DNA from: Aeromonas piscicola
Lineage (GTDB): Bacteria > Pseudomonadota > Gammaproteobacteria > Enterobacterales > Aeromonadaceae
Reading direction: 5' to 3'
DNA: 64,000 nt
Assembly: GCF_000820005.1 (NCBI RefSeq)
Contig: NZ_CDBL01000090.1
Span: forward strand, 1 to 64,000
The notes below the pieces were generated by a model. It was not told where the DNA came from and did no database searches. It saw nothing but the letters and a program-made list of their open reading frames with translations. The position numbers were made by a program, and so were the translations under genes. Positions 17,182 to 26,784 of this stretch are shown piece after piece. Each line of letters starts with the position of its first letter. Position 1 is the stretch's first letter.

Positions 17182-18048
17182 TTACACCGCAGCAGCACCG
17201 GATACGATCTCTGTCAGCTCCTGGGTAATACTGGCCTGACGGGCCTTGTTGTATACCAGTTGCAGATCGTTAATCAGGTTGCCGGCGTTGTCAGTCGCGG
17301 CTTGCATGGCAACCATTCGGGCTGCCTGTTCACTTGCCAAGTTTTCTACCACCCCCTGGTACACCTGGGATTCGACGTAGCGAATCAACAGGGTATCCAG
17401 CAGCTGCTTGGGATCCGGCTCATAGAGGTAATCCCAGTGTTGCTTCTTGGCGAGCTTGCTGTCTTCAGTTACGGGCAAAGGCAGCAGTTGATCGACTCGT
17501 GGTTGCTGCACCATGGTGTTGACGAACTTGTTGTACACCAGGTACAGCTTGTCAATCTCACCGTTGTCGTAAGCCTTCAGCATGACCTTGACTGAACCAA
17601 TCAGGTCATTGACGCTCGGGTTGTCACCCAGTCCTGCGACATGAGCTTTCACCTTGGCGCCGTGCCGTTCAAAGAAGTTGGAGGCCTTGTTGCCGATCAA
17701 TGCCAGGTCAACCTTGGCACCTTTCTCGCTCCATTGCTTCATATCATTGAGGGCAGCCTTGAACAGGTTGATGTTCAAACCGCCACACAGGCCACGGTCG
17801 GTGGAGACGACTATGTAACCCACTCGCTTGACCTCACGTTCCATGAGGTAGGGGTGCTTGTATTCCAAGTTCCCCTGGGCGATATGGCCGATCACCTTGC
17901 GCATGGTTTCAGCGTACGGACGGCTGGCAGACATGCGTTCCTGCGCACGGCGCATCTTGCTTGCTGCCACCATTTCCATAGCGCCGGTGATCTTCTGAGT
18001 GTTTTTCACACTCCCGATCTTGTTACGTATCTCTTTTGCGCCGGCCAT
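17182..18048 (-). CDS. atpG: ATP synthase gamma subunit
   Basis: Gamma is the rotor shaft of F1. The 288-residue protein begins MAGAKEIRNKIGSVKNTQKIT and ends with the long C-terminal helix (DLQLVYNKARQASITQELTEI region), both typical. It is separated from atpA by 43 bp that hold a strong hairpin, and is followed by atpD after 33 bp. Confidence 0.97.
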   Translation of the reverse strand: MAGAKEIRNKIGSVKNTQKITGAMEMVAASKMRRAQERMSASRPYAETMRKVIGHIAQGNLEYKHPYLMEREVKRVGYIVVSTDRGLCGGLNINLFKAALNDMKQWSEKGAKVDLALIGNKASNFFERHGAKVKAHVAGLGDNPSVNDLIGSVKVMLKAYDNGEIDKLYLVYNKFVNTMVQQPRVDQLLPLPVTEDSKLAKKQHWDYLYEPDPKQLLDTLLIRYVESQVYQGVVENLASEQAARMVAMQAATDNAGNLINDLQLVYNKARQASITQELTEIVSGAAAV

Positions 18049-18065
18049 CTCTTACTCTCCATCAG

Positions 18066-18085
18066 GTGGCAGCTCGCGCTGCCAC
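18066..18085 (-). other. Intra-operon hairpin between atpA and atpG
   Basis: A perfect 8-bp stem (GTGGCAGC pairing with GCTGCCAC, four-base loop) lies in the 43-bp gap. There is no U-tract, so it is more likely an mRNA processing or stability element than a terminator. Alpha is needed in threefold excess over gamma, and such an element could help set that ratio. Confidence 0.5.
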
Positions 18086-18091
18086 ACACGC

Positions 18092-19633
18092 TTACCAGGT
18101 CTGGGTTGCCTTGAAGTCATCCAGCAACGCAGTCAGCTTGCCAACGATCGCGTCGTTGTAGTCTGCTTTGGCATTGATTTCAGCCATCAGCTCAGCATGC
18201 TGGGTATTGGCGTAAGAGAGCAGAGCGGCTTCGAAGTCGACGATCTTGTTCAGCTCGACATCGGAGAGATAGCCTTTCTCGGCGGCGAACAGCACCAGCG
18301 ACTGCTGGGCCACGCTCATCGGAGAGTACTGTTTCTGCTTCATCAGCTCGGTCACTTTCACACCGTGATCCAGCTGCTTGCGAGTTGCCTCGTCCAGATC
18401 GGAAGAGAACTGGGCGAATGCCGCCAGCTCGCGATACTGGGCCAGTGCGGTACGGATACCACCGGACAGCTTCTTGACGATCTTGGTCTGAGCGGCACCG
18501 CCCACACGGGATACGGAGATACCCGGGTCAACTGCCGGACGAATACCGGAGTTGAACAGCTGTGACGTCAGGAAGATCTGACCATCGGTGATGGAGATCA
18601 CGTTGGTCGGTACGAATGCAGACACGTCACCGGCCTGGGTTTCGATGATCGGCAGCGCGGTCAGAGAACCGGTCTGGCCTTTCACTTCACCCTTGGTGAA
18701 CTTCTCTACGTACTCGGCGTTGACGCGAGCAGCACGCTCAAGCAGACGGGAGTGCAGATAGAAAACGTCACCCGGGTAGGCTTCACGTCCTGGCGGACGG
18801 CGCAGCAGCAGGGAGATTTGGCGATAAGCTACGGCCTGCTTGGACAGGTCATCATAGATGATCAGCGCGTCTTCACCGCGGTCACGGAAGTACTCACCCA
18901 TGGAGCAACCGGCATAGGGTGCCAGGTACTGCAGGGCAGCGGCTTCGGAGGCAGAAGCAACAACGACGATGGTGTTGGCCAGCGCGCCGTGCTCTTCCAG
19001 CTTGCGCACCACGTTGGCGATGGTGGAGGCCTTCTGGCCAATCGCAACGTAGACACACTTAATGCCGGAGTCTTTCTGGTTGATGATGGTGTCGATCGCG
19101 ATGGCGGTCTTGCCCACCTGACGGTCACCGATGATCAGCTCACGCTGGCCACGACCGATAGGGATCATGGCATCGATGGCTTTCAGACCGGTCTGAACCG
19201 GCTGGTCAACGGATTTGCGCTCGATAACGCCCGGGGCGATCACTTCGATCGGCGAGAAGCCGTCGTTTTCGACCGGACCTTTACCATCGATCGGCTGACC
19301 CAGGGTGTTCAGCACCCGGCCCAACAAACCACGACCGACCGGCACTTCCAGAATACGGCCAGTGCCTTTTACTTTCATTCCTTCTGACAGACCGTCATAG
19401 GAACCCATGATCACAGCACCGACGGAGTCACGCTCCAGGTTCAATGCCAGAGCGAAGCGGTTGCCCGGCAGCTCGATCATTTCACCTTGCATGGCATCGG
19501 CCAGGCCGTGAATACGAATGATACCGTCGCTCACAGAGACGATGGTACCTTCGTTACGCGCTTCACTTTTGACATCAAACTGCGCGATGCGCTGCTTGAT
19601 AAGCTCGGCGATTTCAGTGGAATTCAGTTGCAT
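18092..19633 (-). CDS. atpA: ATP synthase alpha subunit
   Basis: Alpha is the regulatory nucleotide-binding subunit of the F1 hexamer. The 513-residue protein starts MQLNSTEIAELIKQRI, has the Walker A loop GDRQVGKTAIAIDTI (about 169-183), and the conserved segment containing RPPGREAYPGDVFYLHSRLL. Length equals that of E. coli AtpA. It follows atpH after 15 bp. Confidence 0.98.
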   Translation of the reverse strand: MQLNSTEIAELIKQRIAQFDVKSEARNEGTIVSVSDGIIRIHGLADAMQGEMIELPGNRFALALNLERDSVGAVIMGSYDGLSEGMKVKGTGRILEVPVGRGLLGRVLNTLGQPIDGKGPVENDGFSPIEVIAPGVIERKSVDQPVQTGLKAIDAMIPIGRGQRELIIGDRQVGKTAIAIDTIINQKDSGIKCVYVAIGQKASTIANVVRKLEEHGALANTIVVVASASEAAALQYLAPYAGCSMGEYFRDRGEDALIIYDDLSKQAVAYRQISLLLRRPPGREAYPGDVFYLHSRLLERAARVNAEYVEKFTKGEVKGQTGSLTALPIIETQAGDVSAFVPTNVISITDGQIFLTSQLFNSGIRPAVDPGISVSRVGGAAQTKIVKKLSGGIRTALAQYRELAAFAQFSSDLDEATRKQLDHGVKVTELMKQKQYSPMSVAQQSLVLFAAEKGYLSDVELNKIVDFEAALLSYANTQHAELMAEINAKADYNDAIVGKLTALLDDFKATQTW

Positions 19634-19648
19634 GCTCTAATACCCCAA

Positions 19649-20182
19649 TCAAGATTGCAGCGCGTCAGCCATGCGATCCAGCTTACCGCGGACAGAGCCG
19701 TCGATTACCAGATCACCGGCCTTGATGAGCACCCCGGCCATCAAGGACGCATCCATGCTGCAATTCAGCTTCACTTTGCGCGCGAGACGTTGTTCCAGAG
19801 AAGCCTGAATAGCGGCTTTCTGCTGGTCGGTCAGTTCGGTCGCCGAAATCACGTCAGCCTGAACTTCTTTATCCAGTTCAGCCTTGAACGCTACAAATTC
19901 AGCAACGACCGCCGGCAGCACACCCAAGCGACCATTCTCAGCCATTACCCGGATAAGGTTCTGGCCATGCTCGTCGAGTTGCTCACCACAGATACCGACA
20001 AAGAGATTTGCCAGTTCTTCGGCAGCGACAGAGCCGTTCACCAGGTTGTGAATGGTTTCGTTCTCCGCTACTTGTGCAGCGAAGCCGAGCATCCCCAGCC
20101 ACTGGTCAACCGCCTTGTGCTCAACGGCAAACTCGAAAGCAGCCTTGGCGTAGGGGCGAGCGATTGTAGTCAGTTCAGACAT
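19649..20182 (-). CDS. atpH: ATP synthase delta subunit
   Basis: Delta links F1 to the peripheral stalk. The 177-residue protein opens MSELTTIARPYAKAAFE, the family signature, and ends with the LIKAGDLVIDGSVRGKL motif that contacts the b subunits. It is flanked by atpF (13 bp upstream) and atpA (15 bp downstream). Confidence 0.97.
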   Translation of the reverse strand: MSELTTIARPYAKAAFEFAVEHKAVDQWLGMLGFAAQVAENETIHNLVNGSVAAEELANLFVGICGEQLDEHGQNLIRVMAENGRLGVLPAVVAEFVAFKAELDKEVQADVISATELTDQQKAAIQASLEQRLARKVKLNCSMDASLMAGVLIKAGDLVIDGSVRGKLDRMADALQS

Positions 20183-20195
20183 AGCCCCGTTCCCG

Positions 20196-20666
20196 TTACA
20201 GTTCTGCTACCAGTTTGTCGACGATGTCGCTGTTGGCAGCCTGGTCGATGTGACGCGCCAGGATCTTCTCTGCACCAGCAATGGCAAGAGCAGCAACCTG
20301 CTTACGCAGTTCTTCTTTGGCACGATGACGTTCAGCTTCGAGCTCGGCGCGGCCCTGAGCCAGGATTTTTTCCCGCTCAGTCTGGGCTCCGACAGCAGCC
20401 TCATCAATGATCTGGGCTTTACGTTTGTTAGCCTGTTCAATGATTTCTGCAGCCTGGAGCTTGGCTTCTTTCAGCTGATCGGTGGCGTTGGCCTTGGCCA
20501 AATCCAGATCTTTCTTGGCACGCTCTGCGGAAGAGAGACCATCAGCAATTTCTTTCTGACGGGCTTCGATGGCTGCCATCAGCGGCGGCCACACGTACTT
20601 CATGCAAAACACTACGAAGAAGAAAAAAGCAATTGCTTGGCCGAGGAGGGTGGCGTTGATATTCAC
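20196..20666 (-). CDS. atpF: ATP synthase F0 subunit b
   Basis: Subunit b forms the peripheral stalk as a dimer. The 156-residue protein has one N-terminal membrane helix (about 5-27, MNINATLLGQAIAFFFFVVF start) and a long charged coiled coil (about 30-150). Length equals E. coli AtpF. It lies 52 bp after atpE. Confidence 0.97.
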   Translation of the reverse strand: MNINATLLGQAIAFFFFVVFCMKYVWPPLMAAIEARQKEIADGLSSAERAKKDLDLAKANATDQLKEAKLQAAEIIEQANKRKAQIIDEAAVGAQTEREKILAQGRAELEAERHRAKEELRKQVAALAIAGAEKILARHIDQAANSDIVDKLVAEL

Positions 20667-20718
20667 AGCCTATGTCCTCTTAGTTAGTTAATGGGTTATG
20701 CCTGGGAGTCGTCGAGAC

Positions 20719-20961
20719 TTAGCCAGCAACCGCAAACATCACGTACAGACCCAGACCAACGGCGATCATCGGGATCGCATCCACCAGACCCATCACGATG
20801 AAGAACTGGGTACGCAGAACAGGGATCAGGTCAGGCTGACGAGCTGCACCTTCCAGGAACTTGCCACCCAGGATACCGATACCGATGGATGCGCCGATAG
20901 CCGCCAGACCCATCATCATTGCAGCAGCGATGTACAGCAGGTCCATGTTCAAGTTTTCCAT
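20719..20961 (-). CDS. atpE: ATP synthase F0 subunit c
   Basis: Subunit c forms the proton-driven rotor ring. I set the start at MENLNMDLLYIAAA, giving 80 residues, one more than E. coli. An ATG four codons upstream overlaps the GGAG ribosome site and is unlikely. Two membrane helices flank the polar loop ARQPDL, and the proton-carrying aspartate sits in FFIVMGLVDAIPM (residue 61). The high-expression gene has a clear GGAG 7 bp ahead. Confidence 0.97.
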   Translation of the reverse strand: MENLNMDLLYIAAAMMMGLAAIGASIGIGILGGKFLEGAARQPDLIPVLRTQFFIVMGLVDAIPMIAVGLGLYVMFAVAG

Positions 20962-21019
20962 GAGGATCTCCATTTATTTAGATGTAATTGATTGTATAAA
21001 AAGGATTATTTGAGTTGCA

Positions 21020-21802
21020 TCAACCATGGTCTTCTTGTGCCATCGACAGATATACGATGGTCAGAACCATGAAGATAAACGCCTGCAAAGTGATGATCAG
21101 GATGTGGAAAATTGCCCAAGGCACGGACAGGATCCACTGTGACCACCAGGGTAACAAACCCGCAATCAGGATAAAGATCAGTTCGCCAGCATACATGTTG
21201 CCGAACAGTCGTAGACCCAGAGAAACAGGTTTGGAAATCAACGTGACGGTTTCAAGGATGAAGTTAACCGGGATGGCAGCCGGGTGGTTGAAAGGCTGAA
21301 GCGTCAGCTCCTTCACAAACCCGCTGATACCCTTGACCTTGATGCTGTAGTACAGGATCAAGAAGAACACGCCCAAAGCCATGGACATGGTGATGTTAAC
21401 GTCAGCAGAGGGAACCACACGCAGATAGGGAACACCCATCAACTGTGCAGCGTGGGGGATAAAGTCAACGGGGATCAGATCCATGAGGTTCATCAGGAAG
21501 ATCCACACAAACACCGTCAGGCCCAAAGGTGCGATGACCTTGTTACGACCGTGAAAGATGTCCTTGACGTTACCACTCACAAACTCGACCAGCATCTCCA
21601 CAAAGCACTGCAGCTTACCGGGGACACCACTGGTAGCGTTGACGGCTACACGGCGGAAAGACCAGATAAACAGAGTGCCCAACAGAACAGAAAATATCAT
21701 TGAGTCGACATTGACTGTCCAGAACCCAGACCCGACTTGCAGATGGGTCAGATGGTGGGAGATATATCCCTGAGGAGTCAGGACTTCTCCGGTTGCAGAC
21801 AT
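21020..21802 (-). CDS. atpB: ATP synthase F0 subunit a
   Basis: Subunit a forms the two proton half-channels beside the c-ring. The 260-residue membrane protein contains the essential arginine in SLGLRLFGNMYAGELIF and closes with the WAIFHILIITLQAFIFM helix. It follows atpI after 8 bp and precedes atpE by 58 bp. Confidence 0.97.
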   Translation of the reverse strand: MSATGEVLTPQGYISHHLTHLQVGSGFWTVNVDSMIFSVLLGTLFIWSFRRVAVNATSGVPGKLQCFVEMLVEFVSGNVKDIFHGRNKVIAPLGLTVFVWIFLMNLMDLIPVDFIPHAAQLMGVPYLRVVPSADVNITMSMALGVFFLILYYSIKVKGISGFVKELTLQPFNHPAAIPVNFILETVTLISKPVSLGLRLFGNMYAGELIFILIAGLLPWWSQWILSVPWAIFHILIITLQAFIFMVLTIVYLSMAQEDHG

Positions 21803-21810
21803 GAGTTTTC

Positions 21811-22221
21811 CTAATAGTGGTTGTTAAGCGTGAATGAGACTATCCACTGTACAACGAGGGCGAGGATATAAGTGGCAAAGAACGAGACGGTATCGACCTC
21901 GATCCCGGCGCCAAACATCAGGGCGAAAAGTCCTGTTGTAGTAATGAGCTTAATCCCTGCCCCACCATAAAAGTCCCGCAGAACCAGGCCCACACTCTCC
22001 TTCGTCACCTTGCGGCGCAGAACCCAGAGCGTGAACAGGGCTTGAGGAACCCAGTACATGCTCCCCCCATAGAGGGAGGAACGTCCGGCAAACGCACCGG
22101 CCTGGTAAAACCAGACGGTACTGATCGCCAGGATCAGGACGAGCTGACAAACGAGCATAGCCAAGGCCAGCGTCAAACCTTCCAAGGCTATTTTCTGCTT
22201 CACCAACCTACCCCTGAACAT
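21811..22221 (-). CDS. atpI: ATP synthase subunit I
   Basis: AtpI is a small membrane protein encoded first in atp operons and implicated in c-ring assembly and cation supply. The 136-residue protein has four predicted membrane helices (about 15-35, 40-60, 80-100, 105-130), as expected. The start MFRGRLVKQKIALEG is the first ATG of the frame. Sequence conservation in this family is low, so position supports the call as much as sequence does. Confidence 0.9.
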   Translation of the reverse strand: MFRGRLVKQKIALEGLTLALAMLVCQLVLILAISTVWFYQAGAFAGRSSLYGGSMYWVPQALFTLWVLRRKVTKESVGLVLRDFYGGAGIKLITTTGLFALMFGAGIEVDTVSFFATYILALVVQWIVSFTLNNHY

Positions 22222-22283
22222 TACAGAACTGTAAAAAATCGGGATCCGAAGACCCCGTGTTTACAGCCCTAAAAGCCGGTCAA

Positions 22284-22311
22284 ATTATACCCTTGAAGAC
22301 AGCTATTGCAA
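22284..22311 (-). promoter_or_regulatory. Sigma-70 promoter of the atp operon
   Basis: On the minus strand TTGCAA (22306-22311) and a perfect TATAAT (22284-22289) are separated by 16 bp. They lie 63-90 bp upstream of atpI, inside the 190-bp gap after parB. Confidence 0.75.
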
Positions 22312-22411
22312 CATGGCAAAAATCCTTAATTTTTGCGGCTTTCCGCACAGAATCAAGGTTATGTCCATATCAAAAGGAATGGATGTTTTATTACTACAAA
22401 AAGCGTAAAAA

Positions 22412-23320
22412 TCACGTTTCTGACAGGCCAAAATAGCCCAATACCCGGTCCAAATCCGCCAAGTTCTCGTAACTTATTACTAACTTGCCGCTATCCTGTT
22501 TCCCCGGCTGAAGTTGTACCTGATTGCCAATTTTTTCTGAAATCTGGCGCTCCAGGTAACCAAACTGGGGATCACGGACGGGTTCAACCTTGGCTTTTGC
22601 CGGTTCCAGCGCTTTTTGAACCAGCTTCTCGGTATCTCGCACTGTCAGCCCCTTCTGGGCGACCAGCTTGGCCAGTTCGGACTGGGCCTGTCCGCTCAAA
22701 GCCAGCAGAGCGCGGGCATGGCCCATGTCGAGATCGCCGTGCTCGACGAAACGCTTGACGTCGTCGTTGAGCTGGTTGAGGCGCAACAGGTTGGTGACAG
22801 TGGTGCGGGACTTGCCTACCGCCTCGGCCACCTGCTGGTGGGTCAGCTCGAATTCGGTCAGCAGCCGCTGCAGGGCGACCGCCTCCTCGATGGCATTGAG
22901 ATCTTCGCGCTGGATGTTCTCAATCAGCGCGATGGCGACGGCCGCCTCGTCGGGCACATCCTTGACGATACAGGGCACCACATCGAGCCGGGCCAGCTGG
23001 GAGGCACGCCAGCGTCGCTCGCCGGCGATGATTTCGAAAGATTGCTCGCCGAGGGGGCGCACCACGATCGGCTGGATCACGCCCTGGGCGCGGATGGAAT
23101 TGGCCAGGTCTTCCAGTGCATCCTGCGACATGTCCTTGCGTGGCTGGTACTTGCCGGACTGCAACCACTCCACCGGCAGCCTGCGCAGCTCACCCTGATT
23201 GGTGGGGGCCATGGCCTCTTCGGTACGCTGGTCGCTCATCACCTGTTTCTGGCGCGCGGCCGTGCTGGTGCTGAGCAGGGCGTCCAGCCCCTTGCCCAGT
23301 CCACGTTTTTTCGGCGTCAT
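22412..23320 (-). CDS. parB: Chromosome partitioning protein ParB
   Basis: ParB is a CTP-dependent DNA clamp that loads at parS and spreads to mark the origin region. The 302-residue protein has an N-terminal ParA-contacting peptide (KKRGLGKGLDALL), the CTPase/ParB domain with the GERRWRAS motif (about 110-130), the helix-turn-helix LTHQQVAEAVGKSRTTVTNLLRL (about 165-190, in the frame around position 22.8 kb), and a C-terminal dimer domain. Four parS sites are visible in the window. It overlaps parA by 4 bp. Confidence 0.97.
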   Translation of the reverse strand: MTPKKRGLGKGLDALLSTSTAARQKQVMSDQRTEEAMAPTNQGELRRLPVEWLQSGKYQPRKDMSQDALEDLANSIRAQGVIQPIVVRPLGEQSFEIIAGERRWRASQLARLDVVPCIVKDVPDEAAVAIALIENIQREDLNAIEEAVALQRLLTEFELTHQQVAEAVGKSRTTVTNLLRLNQLNDDVKRFVEHGDLDMGHARALLALSGQAQSELAKLVAQKGLTVRDTEKLVQKALEPAKAKVEPVRDPQFGYLERQISEKIGNQVQLQPGKQDSGKLVISYENLADLDRVLGYFGLSET

Positions 23321-24120
23321 ATGCTCTCTCGGTCTGCGATGGTCACCTGACGCTCCTGCTCCTGGCGGCGCAGCATCTCGCCCGCCAGCGCCAGATAGGC
23401 CTTGGCGCCCACCGATGATTTGTCATAGTGCATGGCCGGGGCACCGAAGCTCGGCGCCTCCGCCAGTCTTACGTTGCGGGGGATGATAGTGCGATAGACC
23501 TTGTCCCCGAAATGCTGTTTCAGCTGATCGGACACATCATTGGCCAGCCGGTTGCGGTGATCGAACATGGTGCGCAGCACCCCTTCGATCTTCAGCTCCG
23601 GATTGACCACGGCTGCCAGCTTGCTGATGGTGTCGACCAGGGCGGTAAGCCCTTCCAGCGCATAATATTCGCACTGCATGGGCACCAGCACGGAATCGGC
23701 GGCGGCCATGGCGTTCACGGTCAGCATGTTGAGAGAAGGCGGGCAGTCGATGAAGATGTAATCGTATTTGTCCCGTACCGAGGCAATGGCGTTGCGCAGT
23801 CGGATCTCACGGGCGAAGAATTCCATCAGACGGATTTCGGCCGCGGTCACGTCGGCATTGGCGGCGATGAGGTGATAGCCCCCCGAGGTTTCGGGGATGA
23901 TCACTTCGGCAATGGGGGCGTCTTCGATCAGCAGCTCATAGGCGGTGCGCTCGACTTCGTACTTGTCGACGCCGCTGCCCATGGTGGCATTGCCCTGCGG
24001 ATCCAGATCGATCACCAGCACCTTGCGCCGGGTGGCGGCCAGGGAGGCGGCCAGATTCACACAGGTGGTGGTTTTACCCACTCCACCCTTCTGGTTGGCT
24101 ATGGCGATGACTTTTCCCAC
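23317..24120 (-). CDS. parA: Chromosome partitioning ATPase ParA (Soj)
   Basis: ParA is a deviant-Walker ATPase that moves ParB-parS complexes along the nucleoid. The 267-residue protein starts MGKVIAIANQKGGVGKTTTC, where the deviant Walker A motif with its signature lysine is visible. It also has the DLDPQGNAT and DYIFIDCPPSLNML motifs. It lacks an N-terminal DNA-binding extension, so it is the chromosomal small type. It lies 26 bp after rsmG and overlaps parB. Confidence 0.97.
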   Translation of the reverse strand: MGKVIAIANQKGGVGKTTTCVNLAASLAATRRKVLVIDLDPQGNATMGSGVDKYEVERTAYELLIEDAPIAEVIIPETSGGYHLIAANADVTAAEIRLMEFFAREIRLRNAIASVRDKYDYIFIDCPPSLNMLTVNAMAAADSVLVPMQCEYYALEGLTALVDTISKLAAVVNPELKIEGVLRTMFDHRNRLANDVSDQLKQHFGDKVYRTIIPRNVRLAEAPSFGAPAMHYDKSSVGAKAYLALAGEMLRRQEQERQVTIADRESI

Positions 24121-24146
24121 ACTATCCCCTAAATGAAACTGCGACC

Positions 24147-24773
24147 CTATTCGGGCTGGACATGTTTGAATTCCAGCAGATGACGTTCGCCTTCCAGTTC
24201 CGGTACCCGTAATTCATGACAGGCTACCAGACGGATATTGGCAGGCAACTGGGCCAGCTCCTGCTCGGGATATTGCCCCTTGAGCGCCAGGAAGCTGCCC
24301 TGTTCGGACGGCAGATGGTGACACCAGCTCAGCATGTCCTCCAGCGAGGCAAAGGCCCGACTGAGCACACAATCAAACCCCACGTCAGGCTGATACTCTT
24401 CCACCCGGGATTTGACTGGCGTCACATTGGTCAGGCCCAGCTCCTGGATCACCTGGCGGATAAAGTTGATCCGCTTGCCCAGACTGTCGAGCAGCACGAA
24501 CTGCTTGTCTGGATTGATGATGGCCAGCGGCAAACCAGGCAGGCCGGGACCTGTGCCCACATCGATGAAACGTTCACCGTGCAGGTGAGGGCTCACCACC
24601 AGACTATCGAGGATATGCTTGACCAGCATGGCGTCCGGATCACGCACCGAGGTGAGATTGTAAGCCTTGTTCCACTTGTGCAGCAACTCGACAAGCTGAA
24701 CCAACTGGGTCTTTTGAGTGTCGGTGATAACAATACCGGCCTGCATGAGCAGGCCGTTCAATCTTTCCAGCAT
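24147..24773 (-). CDS. rsmG: 16S rRNA (guanine527-N7)-methyltransferase RsmG
   Basis: RsmG (GidB) methylates G527 of 16S rRNA with S-adenosylmethionine. The 208-residue length is normal. The SAM-binding motif DVGTGPGLPGLPLAI lies at about 71-85, and the LTSVRDPDAMLVKHILDSL segment is characteristic. It follows mnmG after 8 bp, the usual pair next to oriC. Confidence 0.97.
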   Translation of the reverse strand: MLERLNGLLMQAGIVITDTQKTQLVQLVELLHKWNKAYNLTSVRDPDAMLVKHILDSLVVSPHLHGERFIDVGTGPGLPGLPLAIINPDKQFVLLDSLGKRINFIRQVIQELGLTNVTPVKSRVEEYQPDVGFDCVLSRAFASLEDMLSWCHHLPSEQGSFLALKGQYPEQELAQLPANIRLVACHELRVPELEGERHLLEFKHVQPE

Positions 24774-24781
24774 GGGGATCC

Positions 24782-26671
24782 TCAGGCGGTTTTACGCAGC
24801 AGGCCGTGTTTTTTCAGGTGAACCAGCAGGATGGAGATGGCTGCCGGTGTGATGCCGGAGATGCGGGAGGCCTGACCTATGGTCTGCGGCCTGGCATCGC
24901 TCAGCTTGGCGATCACCTCGTTGGAGAGACCGTTGACGTCGCGGTAGTTCATGTCCAGCGGCAACAGGGTGTTCTCGTTGCGCAGCTGCTTCTCCACCTC
25001 GTCGTGCTGACGTTCGATGTAACCGGCGTACTTGATCTGGATCTCCACCTGATCGGCGGCGGCGCGATCGCTCAGCGCCGGGCCCACGCCTTCGATGGCC
25101 ATCAGCGCATCGTAGGTTACCTCGGGACGACGCAGCAGCTCTTCCAGACTCTGCTCGCGGGTCAGCGGGGTATTGACCAGGGCGTTGACCGCCTCCAGCG
25201 ACGGATGTTGCGGGTGGATCCAGGTCGAACGCATGCGCTGCTGCTCCAGCTCCACCTGTTCCATCTTGACGTTGAACTTGCCCCAGCGCTCGTCATCCAC
25301 CAGACCCAGCTCGCGGCCGATGGCGGTCAGGCGCAGGTCGGCGTTGTCTTCCCGCAGCAGCAGACGATATTCGGCGCGGCTGGTGAACATGCGGTAGGGC
25401 TCGCGGGTCCCCAGGGTGGAGAGATCGTCCATCATCACGCCCATGTAGGCCTGATCCCGGCGCGGATGCCAGGGATCCTTGTCCTGGGCACGCAGACCGG
25501 CGTTCAAACCGGCCATAAGGCCCTGGGCCGCGGCCTCTTCGTAACCCGTGGTGCCGTTGATCTGGCCGGCGAAGAACAGGTTGCCGATGCACTTGCTCTC
25601 CATGTTGGCCTTGAGATCCCGCGGATCGAAGAAATCATATTCGATGGCGTAGCCGGGGCGGGTAATGTGGGCATTTTCGAAACCACGAATGGAACGCACT
25701 ATCTGCACCTGCACGTCGAATGGCAGGCTGGTGGAGATCCCGTTCGGATAGAGTTCGTGGGTGGTCAGGCCTTCCGGCTCGACGAAGATCTGGTGCGCCG
25801 TTTTGTCCGCGAAGCGGGTGATCTTGTCTTCGATCGACGGGCAGTAACGCGGGCCGATCCCTTCGATCACTCCGGCGTACATGGGACTGCGATCCAGATT
25901 GTTGCGGATCACCTCGTGGGTACGCTCGTTGGTGTGAGTGACGTAGCAGGGCACCTGACGGGGGTGCTGGCTGGCGTTGCCGATAAACGAGAAGACCGGG
26001 CGTGGATCATCGCCGTACTGGGCCTGCATCACGGAGAGATCGACGCTGCGGGCATCGATCCGCGGCGGTGTACCCGTCTTGAGACGATCGATGCGCAGCG
26101 GCATCTCGCGCAGCCGTTGAGCCAGGGCGATCGAGGGAGGATCCCCGGCGCGGCCGCCCTTGTAGTTTTCCATCCCGATGTGGATCAAGCCATTCAGGAA
26201 AGTGCCTACGGTCAGTACCACCGTCTTGCTGCTGATGCGGATCCCGCTCTGGGTGACCACTCCGGCAACACGATCCCCGTCCATGATCAGATCGTCACAG
26301 GCTTGCTGGAAGATCTTCAGGTTTGGGTAGTTCTCCAGCATCTGGCGAACAACGGCTTTGTAGAGCAGTCGATCCGCCTGAGCACGGGTGGCTCGTACCG
26401 CAGGTCCCTTGGAGGAATTCAGTGTACGAAACTGGATCCCGCCAAGATCTGTGGCTCGCGCCATGATCCCGCCGAGGGCGTCAACTTCCTTGACCAGGTG
26501 TCCCTTGCCGATCCCACCGATCGCCGGATTACAGGACATGTGTCCCAACGTATCGATATTGTGGGTCAGCAACAGGGTATTCAGACCCATACGGGCTGCC
26601 GCTGTTGCTGCTTCGGTTCCAGCATGACCGCCACCGACGACGATCACATCAAATTGTTCATGGTATTGCAT
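24782..26671 (-). CDS. mnmG: tRNA uridine 5-carboxymethylaminomethyl modification enzyme MnmG
   Basis: MnmG (GidA) works with MnmE to modify U34 of several tRNAs. The 629-residue protein has the FAD-binding motif VGGGHAGTEAATAAARMG (about 13-30), the GIGKGHLVKEVDALGG segment, and the C-terminal MnmE- and tRNA-binding domain. It is transcribed away from oriC, the arrangement seen in E. coli. There, its transcription influences origin melting. Confidence 0.98.
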   Translation of the reverse strand: MQYHEQFDVIVVGGGHAGTEAATAAARMGLNTLLLTHNIDTLGHMSCNPAIGGIGKGHLVKEVDALGGIMARATDLGGIQFRTLNSSKGPAVRATRAQADRLLYKAVVRQMLENYPNLKIFQQACDDLIMDGDRVAGVVTQSGIRISSKTVVLTVGTFLNGLIHIGMENYKGGRAGDPPSIALAQRLREMPLRIDRLKTGTPPRIDARSVDLSVMQAQYGDDPRPVFSFIGNASQHPRQVPCYVTHTNERTHEVIRNNLDRSPMYAGVIEGIGPRYCPSIEDKITRFADKTAHQIFVEPEGLTTHELYPNGISTSLPFDVQVQIVRSIRGFENAHITRPGYAIEYDFFDPRDLKANMESKCIGNLFFAGQINGTTGYEEAAAQGLMAGLNAGLRAQDKDPWHPRRDQAYMGVMMDDLSTLGTREPYRMFTSRAEYRLLLREDNADLRLTAIGRELGLVDDERWGKFNVKMEQVELEQQRMRSTWIHPQHPSLEAVNALVNTPLTREQSLEELLRRPEVTYDALMAIEGVGPALSDRAAADQVEIQIKYAGYIERQHDEVEKQLRNENTLLPLDMNYRDVNGLSNEVIAKLSDARPQTIGQASRISGITPAAISILLVHLKKHGLLRKTA

Positions 26672-26784
26672 TGGGGATCACCTTGATCTGCACGTCTGAA
26701 GATCGTTGTTTGCCTGGGCTGAGGGGCGGAACATTCTATCTGTTTCACGCCCTGAGGGGAACGTCTACTTAACGGTCAGTATGG

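Noticed and set aside
16303..17595. Long open frame (430 codons) antisense to atpD/atpG
   Set aside because: It mirrors the codon bias of strongly expressed genes on the other strand, has no family features, and crosses two real genes.
24806..26686. 626-codon open frame antisense to mnmG
   Set aside because: Shadow of high-GC coding on the minus strand. mnmG is intact and conserved along its full length.
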